Shown: piece by piece, positions 41,371 through 50,162 of the stretch
Layout: every line of letters begins with the position of its first letter
Numbering within the stretch: position 1 is the first letter of the stretch
Assembly (NCBI GenBank): GCA_045637425.1
Contig: JAZTZL010000016.1
Location: 1 to 56,497 of the forward strand
From: CAJGBR01 sp045637425
GTDB lineage: Bacteria; Bacteroidota; Bacteroidia; Bacteroidales; Rikenellaceae
Direction of reading: 5' to 3'
DNA: 56,497 bases
Program-made: the position numbers and the translations under genes
Notes under the pieces: generated by a model
The model's database searches: none
The model's input: only the letters and a program-made list of their open reading frames with translations
Told to the model about the DNA's origin: nothing

Positions 41371-42663
41371 ATGAGTAACATTAGTGTTGAAAATAGACTG
41401 AAGCAGTTGTTCGATGAGCGAACCGGCAACTCAAGACTCGACAATGTTTTGGGTGATTTGCGAATGGGTGCAATCGCGACAGTTCTGTTGCAGGGAATAC
41501 CCTCAAAAAAGGCCGAGAACTATCGTTATACCGACATTCGGGCGATTTATGAATCACAACAATCGGTAGTGTCGTGTGCACAGGCAAACAATGGTTGCCA
41601 AACCGAGTGCCTGCCCGTTGAATCAGAATGTTTTAAGATGTGCAACGGCTGTATGGTGAGTCACCAAAAATTGGTAGAAACACAACAAGGCGTAATATTG
41701 GGTTCGCTTGCCGAGGCTGCAGATAGATATCCTTATCTGGTTGGAGAGTATTTGAATCGCGCTACAGATAGCAAAAACACAATAGAGGCTATCAATACGG
41801 CATTCGTTCAAGATGGATTCTTCCTCTATGTGCCTAAAGACGTGGAAGTTGAACAACATATCTCGATAAGAGATTCTTACTGCGCAGCAAATAGTGCAAT
41901 GACATTTTCGCGTGCGCTCGTGATAATGGAACCGAATGCTAAGGCTACGGTTATTTTTGATACCCATTCCGAGTGCGAAAATCAAATGGCAAACAACTCG
42001 CTGAGAGAGTTCTTCGTTAAAGATGGAGCAAAATTAAATATTATAGACATTCAACGAGTATCTAACAGTTCGGCAAATATCTGTTCTACAGAGGTATTAC
42101 AAGGTCAGGACTCGCAGGTAAAGAGCGTATCGCTGACTCTTGATGGCGGCGTGGTGAGAAACGATTGGCGTGTAAAACTCAATGGTCGCGGAGCCGACAA
42201 CAAAACACTCGGACTCGCATTGAGTGGCGAAAATCAACATATTGACTACTATACCGACATCGAACATCTGTGTAGCGACGCTACGAGCCAACAGAAATTC
42301 AAATCGACAGCTGCAGCTAACGGACAAGTTGTCTTCAACGGCAGAATATATGTTGCACAAGATGCGCAGAGAACTCAGGCATTCCAGGAGAATCGCAATC
42401 TGCTGCTGAGCGACACGGCAAACATCTACGCAAAGCCGCAGTTGGAAATCTACGCAGACGACGTAAAATGTAGCCACGGTGCTACGGTCGGACAGCTCAA
42501 TGCCGAAGAGATATACTATATGCGTCAGCGAGGAATTTCCGAAGTCGAAGCCAAGCGATTGCAGGTGTACGGATTCTTTAACGAAATCATAAGTCAGGTA
42601 GCCGACGAGAATCTGGTTGAGTATCTGAACAAATTGGCAGAGTCAAAAATCGAACGTTTATAG
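41371..42663 (+). CDS. sufD: Fe-S assembly protein SufD
   Basis: Partner of SufB in the SufBC2D scaffold. The 430-residue protein shares the beta-helix and C-terminal domain of SufB (KCSHGATVGQLNAEEIYYMRQRGIS, with the conserved His needed for cluster building). It lacks the SufB cysteine-rich core. An N-terminal stretch with several cysteines (about 70-93) is variable in the family. It lies 9 nt after sufC and 2 nt before sufS. Confidence 0.95.
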   Translation: MSNISVENRLKQLFDERTGNSRLDNVLGDLRMGAIATVLLQGIPSKKAENYRYTDIRAIYESQQSVVSCAQANNGCQTECLPVESECFKMCNGCMVSHQKLVETQQGVILGSLAEAADRYPYLVGEYLNRATDSKNTIEAINTAFVQDGFFLYVPKDVEVEQHISIRDSYCAANSAMTFSRALVIMEPNAKATVIFDTHSECENQMANNSLREFFVKDGAKLNIIDIQRVSNSSANICSTEVLQGQDSQVKSVSLTLDGGVVRNDWRVKLNGRGADNKTLGLALSGENQHIDYYTDIEHLCSDATSQQKFKSTAAANGQVVFNGRIYVAQDAQRTQAFQENRNLLLSDTANIYAKPQLEIYADDVKCSHGATVGQLNAEEIYYMRQRGISEVEAKRLQVYGFFNEIISQVADENLVEYLNKLAESKIERL

Positions 42664-42665
42664 CA

Positions 42666-43883
42666 ATGTGGAATGCTGATAAAATAAGGGCAGAGTTCCC
42701 CATTTTAGACCAGAAAATATATGGCAAGCAATTAGTCTATTTGGACAATGGAGCTACGGCGCAGAAACCAAGAGTCGTAACCGAAACGATAGACCTGTTG
42801 CACAATAAGTTGAACGCCAATATTCACCGCGGAGTCCACTTCCTGAGCGAACAATGCACCGAATTGTACGAGCAGGCTCGAGAACGAGTACGCAGTTTTA
42901 TCAATGCAGCCTCTACTCGCGAGGTGGTATTCACATCGGGTACTACGGCATCGATAAATCTCGTAGCTCACAGCTATGGACAACTCGCAATAGGACAGGG
43001 CGATAACGTCATAGTCAGCGAGATGGAACACCACGCAGATATCGTGTCGTGGCAGTTGGTCTGCGCAATGCGAGGTGCTGAACTGAGGGTAATTCCGTTC
43101 GATGATGAGGGTAGATTGCAGGTCGAAAAACTGACCGAACTGATTGACCAGCGCACAAAGATTGTCTGCGTAACTCAGGCGTCGAATGTATTGGGTACGC
43201 GTCCCGATTTGCAGTTTGTAATCGAAACTGCGCATAAAGCAGGAATACCCGTTTTGGTGGACGGAGCTCAAGGCATCGTGCACGGCGGCGTAGACGTTCA
43301 GGCTCTGGATTGTGACTTCTATGTATTTTCGGGCCACAAACTATATGCTCCGACGGGTATCGGAATACTCTATGCCAAAGAGAAGTGGCTCGAACAGATG
43401 CCCCCGTATATGGGCGGCGGAGATATGGTCAAGACTGTTACGTTTGAGCATACGGACTACGCAGACCTTCCGCTGAAGTTCGAGGCTGGTACTACAAATT
43501 ATATCGGAGCAATCGGCTTGGGCGAAGCAATAAATTTCTTGCAAGGTTTGGATCTGAAGGCTGCGGAGGAGCACGAGACCCGCTTGATGAGAATGGCTGC
43601 CGAGAAGTTGTCTACGATTGAAGGATTGAGAATATATGGCAATTGTCCGGATAAATGTGCAATTGTTTCGTTCAACGTTGATGGTGCTCACCCCTATGAC
43701 TTGGGTATGATTATGGACAAGATGGGCGTAGCAGTCCGCACAGGGACACACTGCGCAGAGCCGATTATGACCCACTACGGTGTAACGGGTATGGTGCGCG
43801 CATCATTTGCAATGTACAATACCGAAGAGGAGGTCGAACTGCTATATAAAGCAGTGGCAAAAGCAGTCAGTATGTTGAGGTAA
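42666..43883 (+). CDS. sufS: Cysteine desulfurase SufS
   Basis: A PLP enzyme that takes sulfur from L-cysteine as a persulfide and gives it to SufE. The 405-residue protein has MEHHADIVSWQ, VDGAQGIVHGGVDVQALDCDFYVFSGHKLYAPTG with the PLP lysine near residue 224, and RTGTHCAEP with the persulfide cysteine near 362. The short active-site loop is that of the group II, SufE-dependent enzymes. It ends the operon ahead of a terminator. Confidence 0.96.
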   Translation: MWNADKIRAEFPILDQKIYGKQLVYLDNGATAQKPRVVTETIDLLHNKLNANIHRGVHFLSEQCTELYEQARERVRSFINAASTREVVFTSGTTASINLVAHSYGQLAIGQGDNVIVSEMEHHADIVSWQLVCAMRGAELRVIPFDDEGRLQVEKLTELIDQRTKIVCVTQASNVLGTRPDLQFVIETAHKAGIPVLVDGAQGIVHGGVDVQALDCDFYVFSGHKLYAPTGIGILYAKEKWLEQMPPYMGGGDMVKTVTFEHTDYADLPLKFEAGTTNYIGAIGLGEAINFLQGLDLKAAEEHETRLMRMAAEKLSTIEGLRIYGNCPDKCAIVSFNVDGAHPYDLGMIMDKMGVAVRTGTHCAEPIMTHYGVTGMVRASFAMYNTEEEVELLYKAVAKAVSMLR

Positions 43884-43908
43884 TCAAGACACTATCAAAA
43901 TAAAAAAT

Positions 43909-43940
43909 GGGCATCGATCTATAGTCGATGCCCTTATTGT
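43909..43940. terminator. Bidirectional terminator
   Basis: A perfect 9-bp stem (43909-43917 with 43925-43933), with a T-rich tail on the plus strand and a six-T run on the minus strand. It separates sufS and the convergent transporter gene. Confidence 0.8.
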
Positions 43941-43956
43941 TTTGTCTATGTGCAGT

Positions 43957-44826
43957 CTACGATTTTTCTATGCTCCAGACTCCGCCGATGATAAGCGCAG
44001 CTCCCACTATCGCAGCCCAACTGATTGGTTCGCCGAGAAACAGCGCAGCAGTAATCATCGCCACTACGGGCTGGAAGTATGAGTAGCTGCCGAGTTTTAT
44101 TGCTCCGAGTCTGGGTATAATTGCATTCCACGAGTAGTAGCAAAAACACGATGCTATCATTCCCAGGAAGAGCAGATTAAATATAATCTTCGGCTGGGCA
44201 AGAATCTCAACATCGCAAACCAGCGGCGTATCGAGAAACATCGGCAGCATAGTCACAAGTCCGTAGAAGAATATCTTGCGGGTCATAAACAACGGTGCGT
44301 AGCCCTCCACTCGGTTGACCAAGGTCAGATAGCACGATACGGATAGTGCCCCACATAGCGCAAGCGCATAACCCAATGGATTAAATTCCAATGATTTAGA
44401 ACCATTTAGAATCACCAACACAGCTCCGCACATTGCAATCAGTATGCCCACAACCATCTTTGCCGTAACTTTGGATTTAAGAAATATCCACGACAGAATC
44501 ATAGTCCCTATCGGGCTCATACTCAGCAACAACGACACATCGGCAACGTTTGCCCTCTGTAACGCTGCAATCTCGCATATAAAGTACAGCGACCCTCCGA
44601 ATATCCCCGCAGCCATAAGCAATAACTCATCTCTCAGAGACCTCGCAAATAGTTGCTTGTGATTCAGAGCCAGCAAGCACAGATAGGCTATCAAAAAGCG
44701 ATAGAACATAATTGAGTTATTGTTCAACCCATTGAGCAACAATGTCTTTGTCGATGACAATGTAGTTCCCCAAATGAGGATTACCCCGATAGCCCACAAA
44801 TGATAGCGAAAATTCTTACTCTGCAT
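43957..44826 (-). CDS. EamA/DMT-family transporter
   Basis: A 289-residue inner-membrane protein with about ten hydrophobic helices, built from two EamA repeats (about 5-135 and 150-285). Typical marks are GTTLSSTKTLLLNGLNN near the first helix, SPIGTMILSWIFLKSKVT and LGEPISWAAIVGAALIIGGV. DMT proteins export metabolites or amino acids; the substrate is unknown. Its ATG shares one base with the valS stop (TAATG), so it is translated from the valS transcript. Confidence 0.9.
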   Translation of the reverse strand: MQSKNFRYHLWAIGVILIWGTTLSSTKTLLLNGLNNNSIMFYRFLIAYLCLLALNHKQLFARSLRDELLLMAAGIFGGSLYFICEIAALQRANVADVSLLLSMSPIGTMILSWIFLKSKVTAKMVVGILIAMCGAVLVILNGSKSLEFNPLGYALALCGALSVSCYLTLVNRVEGYAPLFMTRKIFFYGLVTMLPMFLDTPLVCDVEILAQPKIIFNLLFLGMIASCFCYYSWNAIIPRLGAIKLGSYSYFQPVVAMITAALFLGEPISWAAIVGAALIIGGVWSIEKS

Positions 44827-47459
44827 TATTTCTTCAATTGAGCCAAACGCTCCTCACAACTTCTGATTTTTGCCTCTGCATCAGCCTTCTTCGCACGTTC
44901 GTTCTCAACAACATTTGCCGGAGCACTACTTACGAATCGTTCGTTATTCAACTTCTTCATAACAGATGCCAAGAATCCCTGAGCATACTCGAGTTCAGCC
45001 GTAATCTTTTCGATTTCTGCAGCAGTGTCAATCTTATCGTCCATCGGAATGAAGTATTCGCGATTTTTCACCATAAAGCAGACTGCGTTATACAACTTAC
45101 TGTCTACGGCGGTGATTGTATCGATATTTGACATCTTGACCAAAATCGAGTCGTATGCAGTGAACTCCTCGCCATTGTAGTTTACCGACAATGAGATTGC
45201 ATCACGATTAGGAATATTCTTCTCCTTACGGATATTGCGAATTGCTGTGATTGTCTCCTTAACCTGTTCAAACTCTTCAAGCAGCGTTTCGTTCACCTTA
45301 CCTGCTACGGGCAGCAACGAAATCATAATACTTTCACCCTCTTCACGCGGTTGAATATCGTGCCAAATCTCTTCAGTGATGAACGGCATAAATGGGTGAA
45401 GCATCTTGAGCAGTCGTTCGAAGAAGTCCTTTGTTGCGTTCAGCGTAGCCGAGTCAATCGGTTGTTGGTAAGCAGGTTTAATCAATTCGAGATACCAGCC
45501 CGAGAATTCGTCCCAGAACAACTTGTATGTCAGCATAAGTGCTTCCGAGATTCTGTACTGCGCGAACATTTCGTCAATTTGCTCGATAGTACGGCTCAAC
45601 ATCGAGTCGAACCATTCGATAGCGATGCGGTTGTTTTCGGGCTGAGCTATAGTCGAATCCTCCTGCCACATCTTGACAAGACGGTACGCATTCCAGATTT
45701 TGTTACCGAAGTTACGTCCCTGCTCAACCAGCGAGTCATCATACATCAAGTCATTACCCGCAGCCGAACACAACAACATACCCACACGAACGCCATCGGC
45801 TCCGTAGCTTGCAATCAAGTCCAGCGGGTCAGGCGAGTTGCCCAAAGATTTACTCATCTTTCTGCGCAACTTATCACGCACTGTACCTGTGAAATAGACA
45901 TTACTGAAAGGTTTTTCTCCGATGTATTCATAGCCAGCAGTAATCATTCTTGCCACCCAGAAGAACATAATATCCGGAGCAGTAACCAAGTCACAAGTCG
46001 GGTAATAATATTTTATATCCTCGTTATCGGGATTGCGGATTCCATCGAATACAGAAATCGGCCACAACCAAGACGAGAACCAAGTGTCGAGTACGTCTGG
46101 ATCTTGTCTGAGGTCTGATATTTCGAGCGAATTATCACCCGTCTTTGCGCGAGCCTTTTCCAGCGCAGCCTCAGGTGTAGCAGCTACGACATAACCGCCC
46201 TGCGGCAAGTAGTATGCAGGTATCTGGTGTCCCCACCACAACTGACGTGAAATACACCAGTCTTTGATATTTTCCATCCAGTGGCGATAGGTATTCTTAA
46301 ATTTCGCAGGCACGAATCTCACAGTGTCGTTCATTACCGATTCCAGCGCAGGTTGTGCCAACTCTTTCATACTGAGGAACCACTGCATTGAGAGTTTTGG
46401 TTCGATAACAGCGTGCGAACGCTCTGAGTATCCCACTTTATTTTCATAAGCCTCAACCTTTTCGAGCAGTCCTGCATCTGCGAGGTCCTTTTCAATCTGG
46501 CGTCTCACTTCGAAACGGTCGATGCCCACGTAGAGTCCGACCTTATCGTTGATTGTTCCGTTATCGTTAAAGATGTCGATTGATTCGAGTCCGTACTTTT
46601 CTCCCAACATATAGTCATTTACGTCGTGTGCCGGAGTAACCTTCAGTGCACCTGTACCGAAAGTCATATCTACATACTCATCGAAGATAATCGGAATCGA
46701 GCGACCAACAATCGGCACAATCACACGTTTGCCACGCAAATGTGCATAACGCGGGTCTTCAGGGTGAACACACAGACCTGAGTCACCAAGAATAGTTTCT
46801 GGTCGAGTCGTTGCTACGATAATATGTTGGTCAGAGTCTTCGACCTTGTATCTCAGGTAGAAGAGTTTGCTGTGCTCTTCTTTGTAGATAACCTCCTCGT
46901 CAGAGAGCGCAGTCAGAGCAACGGGGTCCCAATTAACCATACGCACCCCGCGATAGATTTTACCCTTTTCATAGAGGTCTACGAAAACCTTGATTACGCT
47001 CTGGCTCAGAGCCTCTTCCATCGTAAAGCGGGTACGATCCCAATCGCACGATGCTCCCAATTTGCGCAACTGTTTCAAGATAATCCCGCCGTGTTCGTTA
47101 GTCCACTCCCAGCAATGCTTGAGAAACTCTTCGCGTGAGAGGTCTGTCTTTTTAATTCCCTCATTTGCTAGTTTTTGCACAACTTTTGCCTCAGTAGCGA
47201 TTGAAGCGTGGTCGGTACCCGGAACCCAGCAGACGTTCTTGCCCTGCATTCTCGCACGGCGCACCAGCACGTCCTGCAACGTATTATTGAGCATATGACC
47301 CATATGCAGTACCCCCGTTACGTTTGGTGGGGGAATGACTACGGTATATGGAGTTCGTGAATCGGGTTCTGAATGAAAGAAACCCTTATTGAGCCAATAT
47401 TCATACCATTTTGGTTCGATATCGGCAGGTGTGTATTTCAAATTTTCGTTTTCCATCAT
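44826..47459 (-). CDS. valS: Valyl-tRNA synthetase
   Basis: Charges tRNA-Val. The 877-residue class I synthetase has PPPNVTGVLHMGHML with the HIGH-type motif at 52-55, the editing (CP1) domain with TTRPETILGDSGLCVHP, and RKMSKSLGNSPDPLDLI near residue 530. It ends with a C-terminal coiled-coil arm (about 800-877). It is preceded by a consensus -7 box and followed by the transporter gene with a 1-nt overlap. Confidence 0.97.
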   Translation of the reverse strand: MMENENLKYTPADIEPKWYEYWLNKGFFHSEPDSRTPYTVVIPPPNVTGVLHMGHMLNNTLQDVLVRRARMQGKNVCWVPGTDHASIATEAKVVQKLANEGIKKTDLSREEFLKHCWEWTNEHGGIILKQLRKLGASCDWDRTRFTMEEALSQSVIKVFVDLYEKGKIYRGVRMVNWDPVALTALSDEEVIYKEEHSKLFYLRYKVEDSDQHIIVATTRPETILGDSGLCVHPEDPRYAHLRGKRVIVPIVGRSIPIIFDEYVDMTFGTGALKVTPAHDVNDYMLGEKYGLESIDIFNDNGTINDKVGLYVGIDRFEVRRQIEKDLADAGLLEKVEAYENKVGYSERSHAVIEPKLSMQWFLSMKELAQPALESVMNDTVRFVPAKFKNTYRHWMENIKDWCISRQLWWGHQIPAYYLPQGGYVVAATPEAALEKARAKTGDNSLEISDLRQDPDVLDTWFSSWLWPISVFDGIRNPDNEDIKYYYPTCDLVTAPDIMFFWVARMITAGYEYIGEKPFSNVYFTGTVRDKLRRKMSKSLGNSPDPLDLIASYGADGVRVGMLLCSAAGNDLMYDDSLVEQGRNFGNKIWNAYRLVKMWQEDSTIAQPENNRIAIEWFDSMLSRTIEQIDEMFAQYRISEALMLTYKLFWDEFSGWYLELIKPAYQQPIDSATLNATKDFFERLLKMLHPFMPFITEEIWHDIQPREEGESIMISLLPVAGKVNETLLEEFEQVKETITAIRNIRKEKNIPNRDAISLSVNYNGEEFTAYDSILVKMSNIDTITAVDSKLYNAVCFMVKNREYFIPMDDKIDTAAEIEKITAELEYAQGFLASVMKKLNNERFVSSAPANVVENERAKKADAEAKIRSCEERLAQLKK

Positions 47460-47504
47460 ATTGGTCGTTAATTTGATAGTTCAAATTACTAAAGAATAAT
47501 TTTG

Positions 47505-47512
47505 CAAATATA
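47505..47512 (-). promoter_or_regulatory. -7 box of the valS promoter
   Basis: TATATTTG on the minus strand, about 46 nt before the valS ATG at 47459. The -33 region is not clear. Confidence 0.5.
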
Positions 47513-47596
47513 CAATTTTTCTTTTAGTCTTGCAGTTATTTTTATACATTTTAACTCGAACAGGAGCAGTTTTATTATGAATTGAAAAAAAAGTGC

Positions 47597-47604
47597 TAAC
47601 TTTG
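47597..47604 (+). promoter_or_regulatory. -7 box of the lon promoter
   Basis: TAACTTTG, about 43 nt before the lon ATG at 47647. No canonical -33 TTG at 19-21 nt, so the match is partial. I saw no obvious heat-shock element. Confidence 0.5.
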
Positions 47605-47646
47605 CGAGTTATATTTATTTTATGATAAAATCGGAGAAAGTCAGAA

Positions 47647-50079
47647 ATGGATAGTAAGAAGAAAGATTTCATGGAAGAACTTGCAAACATCGGTGAATTG
47701 GTAGAAGGAAAGACTCACATTATACCGGTGATTGCTGGTGAAGATGACGATATATTGAGCAGTGTAACCCTGCCATCTGTATTGCCGATATTGACACTGC
47801 GCAGTTCGGTTTTGTTCCCCGGAGCAATCACACCGATTACGGTCGGACGTGAAAAATCTATGAAACTTGTTCGTGATGTCGAATCGTCGGGTTCGATACT
47901 CGGAGCCGTATTGCAGAAAGATGCAAAGGTTGAGAATCCGGGTCCGGACGATTTGTATAGAATTGGTACTGCGGCAAGAATCCTCAAGATTCTCGAAATG
48001 CCCAATGGCAATTTGACAGTCATTCTGCACGGACTCGAAAAGTTTGAGGTTGTAAACTACATTGCTTCCGAGCCATTCTACAAGGCGAACGTAACTCAGC
48101 TGAAGGACATCTCGCCCGAGGAGAACAATGTTGAATTTGACGCATTGGTCGAGTCGCTCAAAGATGTAGCTCTCAATATCATCAACACCTCGCCGCTGAT
48201 TCCGAAAGAGGCTGCATTCGCAGTGAAAAATATTGACAGCAAACGTGGTATCGTAAACTTCATCAGTTCGAATATGGATATGAAGGATTCCGATCGCCAA
48301 TATTTGCTTGAGGCTCCGGGTCTGTTGATGAGAGCTCGTCGACTGCTCGAGATTCTGATTCGCGAACAACAACTCGTCGAGTTGAAAAACGAAATTCAGG
48401 CTAAGGTAAAACAGGACATTGACCAGCAACAGCGAGATTACTTCCTGCAACAGCAGATTCGCACAATTCAGGAAGAACTCGGGGGAGATCCCGTAGACCG
48501 CGATTTGGAGGAACTGAAACTCGCAGCATCAAAGAAAAAATGGTCAAAAGAGGTCGAAGAAACATTCTTCAAGGAGTATTACAAACTTGAGAGAATGAAC
48601 CCTGCCGTAGCCGAATATTCTGTTCAGTTGAACTATCTGCAACTCTTTGTCGAGTTACCGTGGAATGAATACACAAAGGACAATCTCGATTTGAATCGCG
48701 CAAAGAAACATCTCGATGCAGACCATTACGGATTAGACGAAGTCAAGGATAGAATTCTCGAACACCTGGCAGTAATAAAACTTAAGGGCGACCTGAAATC
48801 ACCGATTATCTGTCTTTACGGCGCGCCGGGTGTCGGCAAAACATCACTTGGCAAATCGGTAGCAGCATCGCTCAAACGCAAATTCGGACGCATCTCGTTG
48901 GGTGGCGTACACGATGAAGCCGAAATCCGCGGTCACCGCAGAACATATATCGGAGCAATGCCGGGACGTATCATTCAGACCATTCGTCGCGCAGGTTCGA
49001 GCAACCCCGTAATCATTCTCGATGAGATTGATAAAGTAGGATCGAGCAACCACGGCGATCCCGCATCTGCACTGCTTGAGGTACTCGACCCAGAACAAAA
49101 CACTACGTTCCACGACAACTACCTCGACCAGGAATTTGACTTGTCAAAAGTTCTGTTTATTGCTACGGCAAATAACATTGCGTCGATTTCACCTGCGTTG
49201 CGCGACCGTATGGAGATGATAAACGTTTCGGGATACACTCTCGAAGACAAAATAGAGATTGCAAGCAAGCACCTTATCCAAAAGCAGTTGGCTGCACACG
49301 GAGTAACAGGTCGTCAATTCAGATTGCCTAAAGGTTCAATCGAGAAGGTTATTTCGGAATACACTCGTGAATCTGGAGTCCGCTCGCTGGATAAACACAT
49401 CGCTAAACTTGTGAGATACCGAGCAAAACAAATCGGTATGGGAGAGAAGTTCTCAATGGAAATCACACCGAAAGATATCGAAACGATACTGGGAGTACCT
49501 CGCTACAGAACAGATATGTATGAAGGCAACTCGATTGTGGGCGTAGTAACGGGTCTGGCTTGGACCGAAGTCGGAGGCGAGATTCTGTATATTGAATCGG
49601 CACTGAATCGAGGTAAGGGAGCGCTCTCAATGACTGGTAATCTGGGTGATGTAATGAAGGAATCTGCAACACTTGCACTGCAGTGGGTTAAATCGCACGC
49701 AGATATGTATGGCATTGCACCTGAACAGTTCACCGACTATGATGTACACATTCACGTTCCAGAGGGAGCTACTCCGAAAGATGGCCCGAGCGCTGGTATC
49801 ACAATGGTAACATCACTTGTGTCTACATACACAGGCCGCAAGGTGGCAGAAAAGATTGCAATGACGGGCGAGATTACTCTCAGAGGCATTGTACTGCCCG
49901 TAGGAGGCATTCGCGAAAAGATATTGGCTGCGAAACGTTCGGGAATAGACACCATCATTTTGAGCAAAGAGAATCGCAAAGACATCTCAGAAATAAAGGC
50001 AGATTACATTAAGGATATGACATTCAAATATGTAACCTTTATTGAAGAGGTTATTGAACACGCACTGCTCCCGAAATAG
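47647..50079 (+). CDS. lon: ATP-dependent protease Lon (LonA)
   Basis: Degrades misfolded and regulatory proteins in the cytoplasm. The 810-residue protein has the N-terminal substrate-binding domain, a coiled coil (about 230-300), an AAA+ module with Walker A GAPGVGKTS (392-400) and VIILDEIDK, and a C-terminal protease with the catalytic dyad Ser715 (PKDGPSAG) and Lys758 (GIREKILAAKR). Domain order and length are typical for LonA. It is a single-gene unit with a strong terminator. Confidence 0.97.
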   Translation: MDSKKKDFMEELANIGELVEGKTHIIPVIAGEDDDILSSVTLPSVLPILTLRSSVLFPGAITPITVGREKSMKLVRDVESSGSILGAVLQKDAKVENPGPDDLYRIGTAARILKILEMPNGNLTVILHGLEKFEVVNYIASEPFYKANVTQLKDISPEENNVEFDALVESLKDVALNIINTSPLIPKEAAFAVKNIDSKRGIVNFISSNMDMKDSDRQYLLEAPGLLMRARRLLEILIREQQLVELKNEIQAKVKQDIDQQQRDYFLQQQIRTIQEELGGDPVDRDLEELKLAASKKKWSKEVEETFFKEYYKLERMNPAVAEYSVQLNYLQLFVELPWNEYTKDNLDLNRAKKHLDADHYGLDEVKDRILEHLAVIKLKGDLKSPIICLYGAPGVGKTSLGKSVAASLKRKFGRISLGGVHDEAEIRGHRRTYIGAMPGRIIQTIRRAGSSNPVIILDEIDKVGSSNHGDPASALLEVLDPEQNTTFHDNYLDQEFDLSKVLFIATANNIASISPALRDRMEMINVSGYTLEDKIEIASKHLIQKQLAAHGVTGRQFRLPKGSIEKVISEYTRESGVRSLDKHIAKLVRYRAKQIGMGEKFSMEITPKDIETILGVPRYRTDMYEGNSIVGVVTGLAWTEVGGEILYIESALNRGKGALSMTGNLGDVMKESATLALQWVKSHADMYGIAPEQFTDYDVHIHVPEGATPKDGPSAGITMVTSLVSTYTGRKVAEKIAMTGEITLRGIVLPVGGIREKILAAKRSGIDTIILSKENRKDISEIKADYIKDMTFKYVTFIEEVIEHALLPK

Positions 50080-50100
50080 TCGCTGTTGAATACCAATAAC

Positions 50101-50137
50101 AAAATAGCCTGCCGATTGTGTTCGGCAGGCTATTTTT
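50101..50137. terminator. Bidirectional terminator
   Basis: A perfect 15-bp stem (50101-50115 with 50122-50136) with a 6-nt loop and A/T runs on both sides. It serves lon and the convergent TonB-receptor gene. Confidence 0.9.
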
Positions 50138-50162
50138 GTATTAACAACTCCCTATAAGTAGA

